Below, in pieces: positions 29,800-39,491 of a DNA stretch of 44,373 bases. The stretch is from Thermoleophilia bacterium (GTDB lineage: Bacteria; Actinomycetota; Thermoleophilia; Solirubrobacterales; 70-9). The translations under genes and the position numbers were made by a program. The stretch's first letter is position 1, and every line of letters begins with the position of its first letter. The stretch is taken from assembly GCA_016649905.1 (NCBI GenBank), contig JAENWU010000007.1:1-44373 (forward strand), in the 5' to 3' direction. Under the pieces are notes generated by a model that ran no database searches, was not told the origin of the DNA, and saw nothing but the letters and a program-made list of their open reading frames with translations.

Positions 29800-31092
29800 G
29801 TGTTGATGAGAGGCAGGTTCACGGTGCTGGAGTTCGCTCTTTCGGGGCTGCTCAGCGTGCTCGTCATCGGCGTGATCGCCGTCCTTGCCTTTCGTGCCAT
29901 CGCCCATGACGAGGCCCTGGACGAGGCCAAGCAACTGACCCAGGTGACCGCCGCGGCCCTGGTCGAACCGGCGTTGACCCCGGCTCTGGTGCGCGGCGAC
30001 CCGGCGGCGATCGCCCAGTTCCGCCGGCGCCTGAACCAGCGCACCCTGGAAAGCGCCGGCATCGAGAGGATCAAGCTCTGGACCCCCGGCGGCCGGATCG
30101 TCTACTCCGACGAGCCGCGCCTGATCGGCAAGCGCTTCCCGCTGGAGGAGGACAAGCGCGAAATCCTTCGCGGCGACGGCATCGAGGCCCACGTCAGCAG
30201 TCTCGAAGCGCCGGAGAACCGCTTCGAGCGGGGCCGCGGTGAGCTGCTGGAGGTGTACATGGGGGTCGCTCTGCCCGACGGCCGGCCGCTGGTCTTCGAG
30301 TCCTACCGGCCGAGTGCCGCGATCAGCGAGACCAGCCACGAACTGACGGTTGCCTTCATCCCGGCGCTGCTCGGCGGCCTGCTGATTCTCTGGCTCGTCA
30401 ACCTGCCGCTCGCACGCGCCCTCGCTGGGAACGTGCGTCGGGCTCGCCAGGAGCGGGAGGAGTACCTGCAGGCGGCGGTCGACGCTTCCGACCGCGAGCG
30501 GCGACGGATCGCCGCCGACCTCCACGACGGCGTCGTCCAGGACATCAACGGCCTGGCCCTCTCGGTTGCTGCCGAGGCGCGCGGCGCCGAGGCGCGCGGC
30601 GAAGGCGACGCGGCGCGCCGGCTGCGGCGGATCTCCGACTCGGGGCGACAGCTCACCCGCAGCCTGCGCAACGTCCTCGTCGACATCTACCCGCCGACCT
30701 TGCACCGCGAGGGATTGGGTCCGGCCCTGGCCGACCTCGCCGAGGGCGTCGGCAGGCGCGGCATCGCCGTCGACCTCGAGCTCGACGACTCGCTGGGGCT
30801 GGCCCCGGAGGTCGAGTCGCTGTTCTTCCGGATCGCCCAGGAGGGGATGCGGAACGTGGTCAGCCACTCCGGGGCGGCGCGGGTGACGCTGACGGTGGAG
30901 CGTGGCGAGAACCGGGCGATGATCGTCCTGCGCGACGACGGTCGCGGCTTCGATCCCGACTCGCTGGCCCCACAGGGACACTTCGGGCTGCGGGCGCTGG
31001 AGTCGTTGACCGAAGATGCCGGTGGAAACTTCGAAGTGCGGTCGCAGCCAGGCGACGGCACCGAGATCCGAGCGGAGGTACCGATCGAGTGA
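29800..31092 (+). CDS. NarL-type sensor histidine kinase (HisKA_3)
   Basis: A 430-residue membrane kinase. TM1 is at about 9-32 and TM2 at about 185-208, enclosing an extracytoplasmic sensor domain of about 150 residues (AGIERIKLWTPGGRIVYSDE, a double-PAS/CHASE-like strand pattern). The dimerisation and phosphoacceptor domain is HisKA_3: ERRRIAADLHDGVVQDINGL, with the His before Asp-Gly. A short HATPase_c follows, with DDGRGFDPDS and GHFGLRALES. The start is GTG 29800, or ATG 29806 three codons in. It overlaps the regulator by four bases. The sensed signal is unknown. Confidence 0.9.
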   Translation: MLMRGRFTVLEFALSGLLSVLVIGVIAVLAFRAIAHDEALDEAKQLTQVTAAALVEPALTPALVRGDPAAIAQFRRRLNQRTLESAGIERIKLWTPGGRIVYSDEPRLIGKRFPLEEDKREILRGDGIEAHVSSLEAPENRFERGRGELLEVYMGVALPDGRPLVFESYRPSAAISETSHELTVAFIPALLGGLLILWLVNLPLARALAGNVRRARQEREEYLQAAVDASDRERRRIAADLHDGVVQDINGLALSVAAEARGAEARGEGDAARRLRRISDSGRQLTRSLRNVLVDIYPPTLHREGLGPALADLAEGVGRRGIAVDLELDDSLGLAPEVESLFFRIAQEGMRNVVSHSGAARVTLTVERGENRAMIVLRDDGRGFDPDSLAPQGHFGLRALESLTEDAGGNFEVRSQPGDGTEIRAEVPIE

Positions 31093-31721
31093 TTCGCGTC
31101 TGTCTGGTCGATGACCATCCCACCTTCAGGGCTGGGTTGCGAGCGCTGCTCGAGGCCTCCGGCATCGAGGTCGCGGGGGAAGCCTCGAACGGCGCCGATG
31201 CGGTCGAGTGCGCCCGCGAGACCGAACCCGACGTGGTCCTGATGGACCTCTCGATGCCCGGGGTGGACGGTGTCGAGGCGACCCGCCGGATCAGCCGCGA
31301 GCTGCCGGAGATACCAGTCGTCGTCCTCACCTCGTTCTCCGACCGGGCCCGCATCGTCGACGCGCTCGACTCGGGGGCGGTCGGCTACCTGCTCAAGGAC
31401 GCGGACCCGGACGAGCTGATCCGCGGCGTCCAGGCCGCCGCCGCAGGTCAGTCGCCGCTGGACCCGCGCGCCGCGCGCGAGGTGCTCGCCAGCCGCCAGA
31501 GCGCCGGCGACGGCGCCGCGCTCTCACCGCGCGAGGCCGAGGTGCTGCGGCTGCTGGCCTCCGGTCACGCCAACAAGGTGATCGCCCTGCGCCTCGGGAT
31601 CAGCGAGAAGACCGTCAAGAACCACCTCTCCGCCGTCTTCCAGAAGATCGGCGTCACCGATCGGACCCAGGCGGCACTCTGGGCACAGCGCCACGAGGAC
31701 GAGCTCGGCCGCAAGCGCTAG
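31089..31721 (+). CDS. NarL/LuxR-family response regulator
   Basis: A 210-residue regulator partnered with the kinase immediately upstream (GTG start inside its last codons). The receiver domain has VDDH, the acceptor Asp53 in VVLMDLSMPG, Thr/Ser in VVLTSF and Lys in GYLLKDA. A LuxR-type helix-turn-helix (about 145-205) reads LSPREAEVLRLLASGHANKV, then LGISEKTVKNHLSAVFQKIG. The likely DNA site is the palindrome at 29757-29770. Confidence 0.92.
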   Translation: MIRVCLVDDHPTFRAGLRALLEASGIEVAGEASNGADAVECARETEPDVVLMDLSMPGVDGVEATRRISRELPEIPVVVLTSFSDRARIVDALDSGAVGYLLKDADPDELIRGVQAAAAGQSPLDPRAAREVLASRQSAGDGAALSPREAEVLRLLASGHANKVIALRLGISEKTVKNHLSAVFQKIGVTDRTQAALWAQRHEDELGRKR

Positions 31722-31761
31722 TGGTCGTGATGACAGCGGGCGGCTCCTGGATACTCCGAGC

Positions 31762-32730
31762 GTGATCGTCAACTGTGCCGTCTATGAGGGTGGGCAGCGT
31801 CGCGAGGGAGAGCTGCCCCTCGACGAGGCCGGCAGGGCTGCCCGGGACACCGACGCCTTCGTCTGGCTCGGGGTCGTCGAACCCTCGGCCGAGGAGTTCC
31901 AGGCGATCGCCGACGAGTTCGACCTGCACGAGCTCGCCGTCGAGGACGCGATCAACGCCCACCAGCGGCCGAAGGTCGAGCTCTACGGCGACACCCTGCT
32001 GGTCGTCGTCAAGACCGCTCGCTACGTCGACACCGACGAGGTGATCGACGTCGGTGAGCTGCTCCTCTTCGTCCACCCGACCTTCATCATCACTGTGCGT
32101 CACGGTGCCGGCGAGCTGAGCGCGGTGCGGGAAAGGATCGATCGGCGCCCCGATCTCCTCCGCCACGGGGTCGGGATGGTGCTCTACGCGATCCTCGACC
32201 ACGTCGTCGACGGCTACGAGGAAGCCGCCCAGGGAGTTGACCTCGACATCCAGGAAGTCGAGCGCCAGGTCTTCTCCGGCGACGGGCACAACCCGGCCGA
32301 GCGGATCTACAAGCTGGAGCGCGAGGTGCTCGACTTCCACACGGCGGTGGCGCCGCTGTCGGGGGTGGTCGACGAGATCGCCCGCGGCCACTTCGAGGTC
32401 GTGCCCGACGGCCTCGCCGAGTACTTCCGCGACGTCCACGACCACCTGCGACGGGTCGAGTCCCGGATCGGGGGCTTCCGCGACCTGCTCGGGAGTGCCC
32501 TGCACGCCAACCTGACCCAGGTCTCCGTGCGCCAGAACGAAGACATGCGGAAGATCTCCGCCTGGGTCGCGATCCTCGCCGTGCCGACCTCGATCGCCGG
32601 CATCTACGGGATGAACTTCGACAACATGCCGGAGCTGCACTGGCGCTACGGCTACCCGCTGGTGATCGCCGTGATCCTGATCATCTGCTCGCTGCTCTAC
32701 GTGCGCTTCAAACGTTCGGGCTGGCTCTAG
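31762..32730 (+). CDS. corA: CorA-family Mg2+/Co2+ channel
   Basis: A 322-residue divalent cation transporter. A long cytosolic N-terminal domain (VEDAINAHQRPKVELYGDTL, then the helical stretch with ERIYKLEREVLDFHTAVAPL) leads to two C-terminal spans. The first ends in the ion-selecting GMN motif within YGMNFDNMPEL. The second is LVIAVILIICSLLYVRF, followed by the short basic tail KRSG. The start is GTG 31762. It precedes the Kdp genes and may serve general cation homeostasis; no Mg2+ riboswitch is visible in the 40-base gap before it. Confidence 0.93.
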   Translation: MIVNCAVYEGGQRREGELPLDEAGRAARDTDAFVWLGVVEPSAEEFQAIADEFDLHELAVEDAINAHQRPKVELYGDTLLVVVKTARYVDTDEVIDVGELLLFVHPTFIITVRHGAGELSAVRERIDRRPDLLRHGVGMVLYAILDHVVDGYEEAAQGVDLDIQEVERQVFSGDGHNPAERIYKLEREVLDFHTAVAPLSGVVDEIARGHFEVVPDGLAEYFRDVHDHLRRVESRIGGFRDLLGSALHANLTQVSVRQNEDMRKISAWVAILAVPTSIAGIYGMNFDNMPELHWRYGYPLVIAVILIICSLLYVRFKRSGWL

Positions 32731-32764
32731 CGGGCGGCGGCTCGTCCTGGCATACGCTGGGTCG

Positions 32765-33916
32765 ATGCAACGGCTGAGCCCGTCACTCGGTCTCCGCACC
32801 GAGCCGCCGCCATTCGGCTGGGGGGTCCTGGCGACGGTCGCCGTGGTGGCGGCGGGCACCCTCGTTGTCTACCCGCTGAAGGACGTGGCGCCGGTCGTCT
32901 CGCTCGGTGTCGTCTACTTGCCCGGGGTGCTGCTGATCTCGACCGCCTGGGGCTGGCGCCTCGGGCTGCTGACGGCGGTCCTCAGCGCGCTCGCCTTCAA
33001 CTTCTTCCACATCCCGCCGACCGGGCGGCTGGAAATCGCCGCCGACCGCGACGGGGTGGCGCTGGTCGTCTTCGCGATCGTCGCCGTGGCCAGCAGCGCC
33101 CTGGCCGAGATGGCCCGGGCTCGCACCGCCGAAGCCGAGCGCCGTCGCGAGCAGGCCGACCAACTGCTGGGGGAGCTGCGGGAGACGGCGGCCGAGCGTG
33201 ACCGGATGCAGGCCGAGGCGATCGAGGCGGGCGCGCTGCGCCGCAGCGACGAGCTGAAGACGGCGCTGCTGCGCTCGGTCTCCCACGACCTGCGCACGCC
33301 GCTGACCTCGATCATCGCCGCCGGCGCCGCGCTGGACTCGCCGAGCGTGACCAGCGAGGAGCGCCACGAGCTGAGCGAGGCGGTGGTCGAGGAAGGTCAG
33401 CGGCTCTCGCGGCTGGTCGAGAACCTGCTCGACGTCTCGCGGCTGGAGTCCGGCAACGCCGAGCCGCGGCGCGAGCCGGTCGACCTCGCCGGGGTGCTGG
33501 AGGCCGCGCGCGCGTCGGTCGGCGCCGGCCCCGACGAGGTGAAGCTGGCGCTCGAAGCCGAGCTGCCGGCACTCGAAGGCGACGCCGCCCAGCTCGAGCG
33601 CGCCTTCGCCAACCTGCTCGAGAACGCGGTCCGCCACGGCGGCGGCCGGCCGGTGCTGGTCCGCTCGCGGACGACCGGTGGACGGCTCGTCGTGCGGGTG
33701 GTCGACCAGGGGCCGGGCATCCCCGAGCCCGAGCGGGCGCGGGTCTTCGAGCCCTTCTACCGGCGCGCCGACGGGCCCGGCCGCGGCTTCGGGCTCGGAC
33801 TGGCGATCGCCAAGGGCTTCGTCGAGGCCAACGGCGGCGAGATCGCGGTCGAGTCGGTGCCGGGACAGGGCAGCACCTTCGTCGTCAGCTTCGCGGCGGA
33901 GGGGAACGGCGGATGA
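32765..33916 (+). CDS. kdpD: KdpD C-terminal half as a separate sensor kinase
   Basis: A 383-residue histidine kinase matching only the membrane and kinase half of KdpD. It has a compact four-span DUF4118 region (about 20-115, with LISTAWGWRLGLLTAVLSAL and FNFFHIPP). A coiled linker follows (RARTAEAERRREQADQLLGE), then HisKA with the acceptor His in LRSVSHDLRTPLTSI, then HATPase (LLENAVRHGG, DQGPGIPEPE, GFGLGLAIAKGF). The N-terminal KdpD domain and the USP domain that precede this in E. coli KdpD are instead encoded at 39492-40619. It overlaps kdpE by four bases and most likely senses low potassium or c-di-AMP-linked cues together with that second protein. Confidence 0.9.
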   Translation: MQRLSPSLGLRTEPPPFGWGVLATVAVVAAGTLVVYPLKDVAPVVSLGVVYLPGVLLISTAWGWRLGLLTAVLSALAFNFFHIPPTGRLEIAADRDGVALVVFAIVAVASSALAEMARARTAEAERRREQADQLLGELRETAAERDRMQAEAIEAGALRRSDELKTALLRSVSHDLRTPLTSIIAAGAALDSPSVTSEERHELSEAVVEEGQRLSRLVENLLDVSRLESGNAEPRREPVDLAGVLEAARASVGAGPDEVKLALEAELPALEGDAAQLERAFANLLENAVRHGGGRPVLVRSRTTGGRLVVRVVDQGPGIPEPERARVFEPFYRRADGPGRGFGLGLAIAKGFVEANGGEIAVESVPGQGSTFVVSFAAEGNGG

Positions 33917-34593
33917 GCGCCTTGCCGCGGATCCTCGTCTGCGACGACGAGCCGCAGATCCTGCGGGCGCTGCGAGTGATCCTGCGCGACGCCGGTTTCG
34001 AGGCGGTGACGGCGAGCACGGGGGAGGAGGCGCTCGACCGCGCCGCGGTGAAACCGCCGGAGGCGGCGATCCTCGACCTGATGCTCCCCGACATCGACGG
34101 CGTCGAGCTGACCCGGCGGCTGCGCGAGTGGAGCGAGATGCCGATCCTCGTCCTCTCCGCGGTGGGGGAGGAGGACCGCAAGGTCGAGGCGCTCGCGGCC
34201 GGCGCCGACGATTACGTGACCAAGCCGTTCGGCCCGCGCGAGCTCGTCGCCCGGTTGCAGGCGCTGCTGCGGCGGGCGCAGCCCGAGGGGGCGGAGCCGC
34301 AGATCGTCGCCGAGGGCCTCGAGATCGACCTCGCCGGACGCACCGTTCGACGCGACGGCGAGCCGGTCCACCTGACTCCGACCGAGTTCGGTCTGCTGCG
34401 GGTGCTGGCCCGCAACCGCGGCCGGCTGATGACCCACCGGGCGCTCCTGGTCGAGGTTTGGGGCGTCGAGTACGAAGACGACTTCCAGGTCCTGCGCGCC
34501 CACATCGCCAACCTGCGCCGCAAGATCGAGCCCCCCGACGGCCCCCGCTACATCAAGACGGATCCGGGGATCGGCTACCGCTTCGCCGCCTGA
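33913..34593 (+). CDS. kdpE: KdpE response regulator
   Basis: A 226-residue OmpR-family regulator. The receiver has CDDEPQ, acceptor Asp55 in AILDLMLPD, and Lys in YVTKPF. The winged helix reads LTPTEFGLLRVLARNRGRLM, and the C-terminus is IKTDPGIGYRF, close to KdpE. It sits directly behind the KdpD kinase half and about 170 bases upstream of the potassium pump genes it should activate. Confidence 0.92.
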   Translation: MSALPRILVCDDEPQILRALRVILRDAGFEAVTASTGEEALDRAAVKPPEAAILDLMLPDIDGVELTRRLREWSEMPILVLSAVGEEDRKVEALAAGADDYVTKPFGPRELVARLQALLRRAQPEGAEPQIVAEGLEIDLAGRTVRRDGEPVHLTPTEFGLLRVLARNRGRLMTHRALLVEVWGVEYEDDFQVLRAHIANLRRKIEPPDGPRYIKTDPGIGYRFAA

Positions 34594-34597
34594 CGGT

Positions 34598-34682
34598 CTC
34601 CGGCGCGGTCATGCTGCGTCCTCGGTCGCTCGCGTGCTGCAGCACACGTCGCTCCCTGCGTCCTTGCCTGACCGCGCCGGAG
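34598..34682. promoter_or_regulatory. long-range hairpin between kdpE and the kdp pump operon
   Basis: Perfect 14-base arms (CTCCGGCGCGGTCA at 34598-34611 and its complement at 34669-34682) enclose 57 bases that include the smaller palindrome GTGCTGCAGCAC. It starts four bases after the kdpE stop. It may be a terminator-like or attenuating structure, or a cruciform regulatory site separating the kdpDE pair from the pump genes. Confidence 0.5.
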
Positions 34683-34765
34683 CCTCGTCAGGTCTTCACA
34701 CGATCTGTATACCGGGGCGGCGGAACTTCATGCGGCCTTGACGAGGCGGGGCCGATGATCGACCC

Positions 34766-34900
34766 GTGCTCTCGCTCCTTCCTCTGGCGGACATCTTTCC
34801 CGGTGGTGGCAGTCCCGTCGCCGACGCCTTCGCGATCGCGATCGCGATCGGACTCTTCGCCCTCCTCTATTGGGCGATCGACCTGATCGACCGGATATGA
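34766..34900 (+). CDS. 44-aa single-TM peptide preceding kdpF
   Basis: GTG 34766 opens a 44-residue frame (VLSLLPLADIFPGGGSPVAD, then AFAIAIAIGLFALLYWAIDL and IDRI) with one clear membrane span. Its TGA overlaps the kdpF ATG (ATGA), so it is co-translated with the pump. It is not KdpF, which follows. The hydrophobic composition and tight overlap argue for a real protein, perhaps an additional small Kdp subunit. A competing frame from ATG 34755 is Arg/Ser-rich and looks non-coding. Confidence 0.6.
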   Translation: MLSLLPLADIFPGGGSPVADAFAIAIAIGLFALLYWAIDLIDRI

Positions 34901-35007
34901 CCCTGCCGCTCGCCAGCCTCTCCGGCGCCGACCTTTTCGGCCTGATCGTCGCTGCCCTGGTCTGCGTCTACCTGGTCTACGCGCTGCTGCGCGGGGAGAA
35001 ACTCTGA
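34897..35007 (+). CDS. kdpF: KdpF small subunit
   Basis: A 36-residue peptide, one span (ADLFGLIVAALVCVYLVYAL), ending LLRGEKL. This is the typical KdpF length and ending; KdpF stabilises the KdpABC complex in the membrane. It overlaps the 44-aa gene before it and the kdpA start (TGATG). Confidence 0.85.
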   Translation: MTLPLASLSGADLFGLIVAALVCVYLVYALLRGEKL

Positions 35008-36767
35008 TGGCGCAAGGGTGGCTGCAGATTGCGGTCTTCTTCGCCGTCCTCCTCGCCCTGGTCAAGCCGGTCGGCATCTACCTCGCCGGCGTCCTCTCCA
35101 ACCAGCGCGTCTTCCTGACCCCAATCGTCGGGCCAATCGAGCGCCTCGCCTACAAGGCCCTGCGCGTGCGGCCCGACGAGCAGGGCCAGGACTGGAAGGC
35201 GTACGCGCGCAGCCTGATCGTCTTCTCGCTGTTCTCCTGGGTCTTCCTCTACGCGATCCTGCGCACCCAGGGGGTACAGCCGTTCAACCCCGGCGGCTTC
35301 GACTCCGGCCCCTGGGATGTCAGCTTCAACACCGCCTCCTCCTTCGTCACCAACACCAACTGGCAGTACTACGGGGGTGAGACGACCCTCACCTACTTCG
35401 CCCAGATGGCTGGGCTGGCGGTGCAGAACTTCGTCTCTGCCGCGGTCGGGATCGCGGTCCTGGCGGCGCTGATCCGCGGCATCGCCGCCCGCTCCGCGGC
35501 GACCCTGGGGAACTTCTGGCAGGACCTGGTGCGGATCCTGCTCTACGTGCTGCTGCCGATCTCGATCCTCGGCGCCCTGTTCCTTGCCTCCCAGGGCGTG
35601 GTCCAGAACCTCGCCGACTCAACGGTCGTCCACACCCTGACCGGCGGCACCCAGATCCTCGCCCAGGGCCCGGTCGCCTCGCAGGAGGTGATCAAGGAGC
35701 TCGGCACCAACGGCGGCGGCTTCTTCAACGTCAACTCCTCCTATCCGTTCGAGAACTCCAGCGGCCTGACCAACTTCGTCGAGATGCTGCTGATCCTGAT
35801 CATCCCCGCCGCTCTCACCTACACCTACGGCCGCATGGTCGGCAGCCAGCGGCAGGGTTGGGCGATCTTCGGGGCGATGGCAGCGCTGTTCGTCGTCGCC
35901 GTCGCGGTCGTCTACTTCGCCGAGCAGCACGGCACCGTCGCCCAGCACGCCGCCGGGCTCCACACCCACGCCTTCGACGGCTCCACCGGCGGCAACATGG
36001 AGGGCAAGGAGCAGCGCTTCGGGATCGCCAACTCCTCGCTGTGGACGGCGGTCACCACGGTCACCTCCTGTGGCGCCGTCAACTCCGCCTTCGAGTCGCT
36101 GACCGGGCTCGGCGGCGCCGTCCCATTCGCCAACCTCGGCTTCGGCGAGGTGATCTTCGGCGGCGTCGGCACCGGCCTCTACTCGATGCTCATGTACGTC
36201 ATCCTCGCGGTCTTCATCGGCGGCCTGATGGTCGGTCGCACCCCCGAGTACCTCGGCAAGAAGATCCAGGCGCGGGAGATCAAGCTCGTCACCATGGCCG
36301 TACTGGTGACGCCACTGGCAGTCCTGCTCTCGGCCGGCCTCGCCTCGGCGACCGACGCGGGCAAACGCTCGCTCTACGCGGGCGTCAATCCGCAGGGCTT
36401 CTCGGAGACCCTCTACGCCTATCTCTCGCAGGCCAACAACAATGGCTCCGCCTTCGCCGGCTACACCGGCTTCATCCAGCCCAACGCACCCGGCAACGTC
36501 GGCGCCTACGGGATCACCTTCGCCGACCTGCTCGGCGGTGCGGTGATGGTCGGCGCCCGCTTCCTGCCGATCGTCCTCGTCCTCGCCGTCGCCGGCGCCC
36601 TCGCCGGCAAGCGGGTCTCGCCGGCCGGCCTGGGGACGATGCGCACCGACAACCCGACCTTCGTCGTCCTCCTCGTCGGCATCGTGATCCTCGTCGGCGC
36701 CCTCACCTTCTTCCCCGCCCTCCTACTCGGACCGGTGGTCCAGAGCCTGACCACGAGGTTGTTCTGA
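35007..36767 (+). CDS. kdpA: KdpA, potassium-binding subunit of the K+-ATPase
   Basis: A 586-residue channel-like subunit of the high-affinity potassium pump, related to Trk/Ktr channels with four M1-pore-M2 repeats. The characteristic filter segments are present: SFVTNTNWQYYGGE, LGTNGGGFFNVNSSYPFENS, TSCGAVNSAFESLTGLGG and the last repeat with NNNGSAFAGYTGF. About ten spans are visible, including LYSMLMYVILAVFIGGLMVG. It is translationally coupled to kdpF before it and kdpC after it. Length is slightly above the E. coli protein (557). Confidence 0.96.
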   Translation: MAQGWLQIAVFFAVLLALVKPVGIYLAGVLSNQRVFLTPIVGPIERLAYKALRVRPDEQGQDWKAYARSLIVFSLFSWVFLYAILRTQGVQPFNPGGFDSGPWDVSFNTASSFVTNTNWQYYGGETTLTYFAQMAGLAVQNFVSAAVGIAVLAALIRGIAARSAATLGNFWQDLVRILLYVLLPISILGALFLASQGVVQNLADSTVVHTLTGGTQILAQGPVASQEVIKELGTNGGGFFNVNSSYPFENSSGLTNFVEMLLILIIPAALTYTYGRMVGSQRQGWAIFGAMAALFVVAVAVVYFAEQHGTVAQHAAGLHTHAFDGSTGGNMEGKEQRFGIANSSLWTAVTTVTSCGAVNSAFESLTGLGGAVPFANLGFGEVIFGGVGTGLYSMLMYVILAVFIGGLMVGRTPEYLGKKIQAREIKLVTMAVLVTPLAVLLSAGLASATDAGKRSLYAGVNPQGFSETLYAYLSQANNNGSAFAGYTGFIQPNAPGNVGAYGITFADLLGGAVMVGARFLPIVLVLAVAGALAGKRVSPAGLGTMRTDNPTFVVLLVGIVILVGALTFFPALLLGPVVQSLTTRLF

Positions 36768-37420
36768 TGCGGAAGGACCTGCTGACTGGCCTGCTGGCGA
36801 TGGTCCTCGCGACCGTCGCCCTCGGGCTCGCATACCCACTGGCGATCACCGGGATCTCCCAGGTCGCCTTCCCAGGCAAGTCCGATGGCTCCCTGGTCAG
36901 CGTCGACGGGCAGGTGGTCGGCTCCAGCCTGATCGGCCAGTCCTTCTCCAGGCCGGTGCTCGACAAAAACGGCGACCCCGTGCTCGACGAAGAAGGCGAA
37001 GAAGTGCTGGCTCCTGACAAGGCCTACTTCCAGCCCCGGCCCTCGGCCACCGGCTACTCCGGCAACGTCACCTTCTTCGCCAACCAGGGCCCCAACAGCG
37101 TCGAAGCGCGCGAAACCGTGCGCGAAAGCCTCGCCGCATACGTCGCTCTGGAGAAGCCCTACGACCAGAGCCTCACCAAGGACCGGGTCCCCGTCGACGC
37201 GGTCACCCAGTCGGCCTCCGGAGTGGACCCGCACATCTCCGAGGCCAACGCCCGAATCCAGGCGCATCGGATCGCCGCCGTCCGCGATCTCCCGCTCAGC
37301 CAGGTCGAAGAGCTGATTTCCGGCCATACCGACGGCCGCGCCCTCGGCCTGTTCGGCGAGCCCGGAGTCAACGTCCTCGAGCTCAACATCGCCCTCGACA
37401 AGGAAGCCCCGATCAGATGA
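36767..37420 (+). CDS. kdpC: KdpC subunit
   Basis: A 217-residue subunit with one N-terminal span ([20 protein letters not shown]) and the family blocks [59 protein letters not shown], and [20 protein letters not shown] ending in NVLELN. It stabilises KdpAB and aids nucleotide handling. It lies between kdpA and kdpB, whereas the textbook order is A-B-C. It is somewhat longer than E. coli KdpC (190), with an acidic insertion [16 protein letters not shown]. Confidence 0.95.
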   Translation: MRKDLLTGLLAMVLATVALGLAYPLAITGISQVAFPGKSDGSLVSVDGQVVGSSLIGQSFSRPVLDKNGDPVLDEEGEEVLAPDKAYFQPRPSATGYSGNVTFFANQGPNSVEARETVRESLAAYVALEKPYDQSLTKDRVPVDAVTQSASGVDPHISEANARIQAHRIAAVRDLPLSQVEELISGHTDGRALGLFGEPGVNVLELNIALDKEAPIR

Positions 37421-39483
37421 CCACCGAAACGCAGGCCCGTTCGCTGCTCGACCCCGAGATCGTCCGTCCCGCCCTGCTCGAGTCGGTCCGCAAGCTGGAC
37501 CCGCGGGTCCAGCTTCGCAACCCGGTCATGTTCGTGGTCGAGGTCGGCGCCCTGATCACCACGGTCGCCTGGCTGATCCGGGTCTTCGGCGGTGGTCCGC
37601 TCGGCGGCGGCAGCGAGCCGGCCTGGTTCAGCTTCACGATCGCCGTCTGGCTCTGGCTGACCGTCGTCTTCGCCAACCTCGCCGAGGCGCTGGCCGAGGG
37701 CCGCGGCCGCGCCCAGGCGGCGAGCCTGCGGGCGATGCGGACGGAGACGACCGCGCGACTGCGCGACGGCGGCGAGAAATCGGCGGCCGAGCTGACCCGC
37801 GGCGACATCGTTGTGGTCGAGGCGGGGGAGACGATCCCCGGCGACGGCACCGTGATCGAGGGCATCGCCTCGGTCGACGAGTCGGCGATCACCGGCGAGT
37901 CGGCTCCCGTCATCCGCGAGGCCGGCGGCGACCGCTCCGCCGTCACCGGCGGCACCAAGGTCCTCTCCGACCGGATCGTCGTCGAGATCACCCAGGAGCC
38001 GGGCAAGTCCTTTCTCGATCGGATGATCGCCCTGGTCGAGGGCGCCGAGCGGCGCAAGACGCCGAACGAGATCGCCCTGGGGATCCTGCTCGCGGCCCTG
38101 ACCCTGATCTTCGTCGTGGTCGTCGTCTCGTTGCGGCCGTTCGCGCTCTTCGCCGGCACCGAACTCTCGGAGACGACCCTGATCGCGCTGCTCGTCGCGC
38201 TGATCCCGACCACGATCGGCGCCCTGCTCTCGGCGATCGGGATCGCCGGCATGGATCGCCTCGTCCGCCGCAACGTGCTGGCCCTCTCCGGCCGAGCGGT
38301 CGAGGCCTCCGGTGACTGCGACGTGCTGCTACTCGACAAGACCGGGACGATCACGCTCGGCAACCGCGAGGCCACCGAGTTCATCCCGATGCCGGGCGTC
38401 GCCGAGGCCGAGCTGGCCGAGGCGGCGCAGATGGCCTCGCTGGCCGACGAGACCCCCGAGGGCCGCTCGATCGTCGTCCTCGCCAAGGGGTTCGGCATCC
38501 GCGAGCACGACTTCGCCGGCCACGAGCCGACCTTCGTCCCCTTCACCGCGCAGACGCGGATGAGTGGCGTCGACTACGACGGCACCCGCCTGCGCAAGGG
38601 CGCCGGCGATGCGATCGAAGCCTGGATCGCCACCGAAGGCGGCCGGGCGCCGGCGGAGCTGAGGGCGGGGCTCGACCGGGTCGGCCGCGAGGGCGGCACC
38701 CCACTCGCGGTCGCCCGCAACGAGCGTGTGCTCGGCGTGGTCTACCTCAAGGACGTCGTCAAGGAAGGCATGAAAGCCCGCTTCGACCAGCTGCGGGCGA
38801 TGGGCATCCGCACGATCATGGTCACCGGCGACAACAAACTGACCGCGGCCAAAATCGCCGAGGAGGCCGGCGTCGACGACTTCCTCGCCGAAGCGACCCC
38901 GGAGCGAAAGCTGGAGCTGATCAAGGAGCAGCAGGCCGACGGGCGCCTGATCGCGATGACCGGCGACGGCACCAACGACGCTCCCGCCCTTGCGCAGGCG
39001 GATGTCGGGGTGGCGATGAACACCGGCACCCAGGCGGCCCGTGAGGCGGGAAACATGGTCGACCTCGACTCCAACCCGACCAAGCTGATCGAGATCGTCG
39101 AGGTCGGCAAGCAGCTGCTGATCACCCGCGGCGCCCTCACCACCTTCTCGATCGCCAACGACGTCGCCAAGTACTTCGCGATCCTGCCGGCGATGTTCGC
39201 CGCCACCTACGCGCTGGCCGGCGAAGGCAGCGGGCCGCTCGACGCCCTCAACGTGATGTCGCTGGGCACGCCGGAATCGGCGATCCTCTCAGCGGTGATC
39301 TTCAACGCCCTGATCATCCCGCTGCTGATCCCGCTCTCCCTGCGCGGCGTCCGCTACCGGCCGATCGGAGCGACCGGGTTGTTGCGCCGCAACATGCTGA
39401 TCTACGGCCTCGGTGGGCTGATCGTCCCCTTCATCGGGATCAAAGCGATCGACCTGGTCGTCCACAACCTGCTGGGGGCTTAG
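37417..39483 (+). CDS. kdpB: KdpB, P-type ATPase subunit
   Basis: A 688-residue P-type ATPase that energises potassium import. The phosphorylated Asp is residue 307 in LLLDKTGTI. The dephosphorylation loop ITGES places Ser162 where the E. coli inhibitory phosphoserine lies. The hinge is [20 protein letters not shown], with [16 protein letters not shown] after it. Membrane helices include [20 protein letters not shown]. Both key positions match E. coli numbering exactly, so the N-terminal half has no net insertions. It starts at ATG 37417, overlapping the kdpC stop. Confidence 0.97.
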   Translation: MTTETQARSLLDPEIVRPALLESVRKLDPRVQLRNPVMFVVEVGALITTVAWLIRVFGGGPLGGGSEPAWFSFTIAVWLWLTVVFANLAEALAEGRGRAQAASLRAMRTETTARLRDGGEKSAAELTRGDIVVVEAGETIPGDGTVIEGIASVDESAITGESAPVIREAGGDRSAVTGGTKVLSDRIVVEITQEPGKSFLDRMIALVEGAERRKTPNEIALGILLAALTLIFVVVVVSLRPFALFAGTELSETTLIALLVALIPTTIGALLSAIGIAGMDRLVRRNVLALSGRAVEASGDCDVLLLDKTGTITLGNREATEFIPMPGVAEAELAEAAQMASLADETPEGRSIVVLAKGFGIREHDFAGHEPTFVPFTAQTRMSGVDYDGTRLRKGAGDAIEAWIATEGGRAPAELRAGLDRVGREGGTPLAVARNERVLGVVYLKDVVKEGMKARFDQLRAMGIRTIMVTGDNKLTAAKIAEEAGVDDFLAEATPERKLELIKEQQADGRLIAMTGDGTNDAPALAQADVGVAMNTGTQAAREAGNMVDLDSNPTKLIEIVEVGKQLLITRGALTTFSIANDVAKYFAILPAMFAATYALAGEGSGPLDALNVMSLGTPESAILSAVIFNALIIPLLIPLSLRGVRYRPIGATGLLRRNMLIYGLGGLIVPFIGIKAIDLVVHNLLGA

Positions 39484-39491
39484 GAGATGAG

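Noticed and set aside
34755-34886. Alternative frame ATG 34755 before kdpF
   Set aside because: It is Arg/Ser-rich and lacks a membrane segment, while the overlapping GTG 34766 frame is hydrophobic and couples to kdpF.
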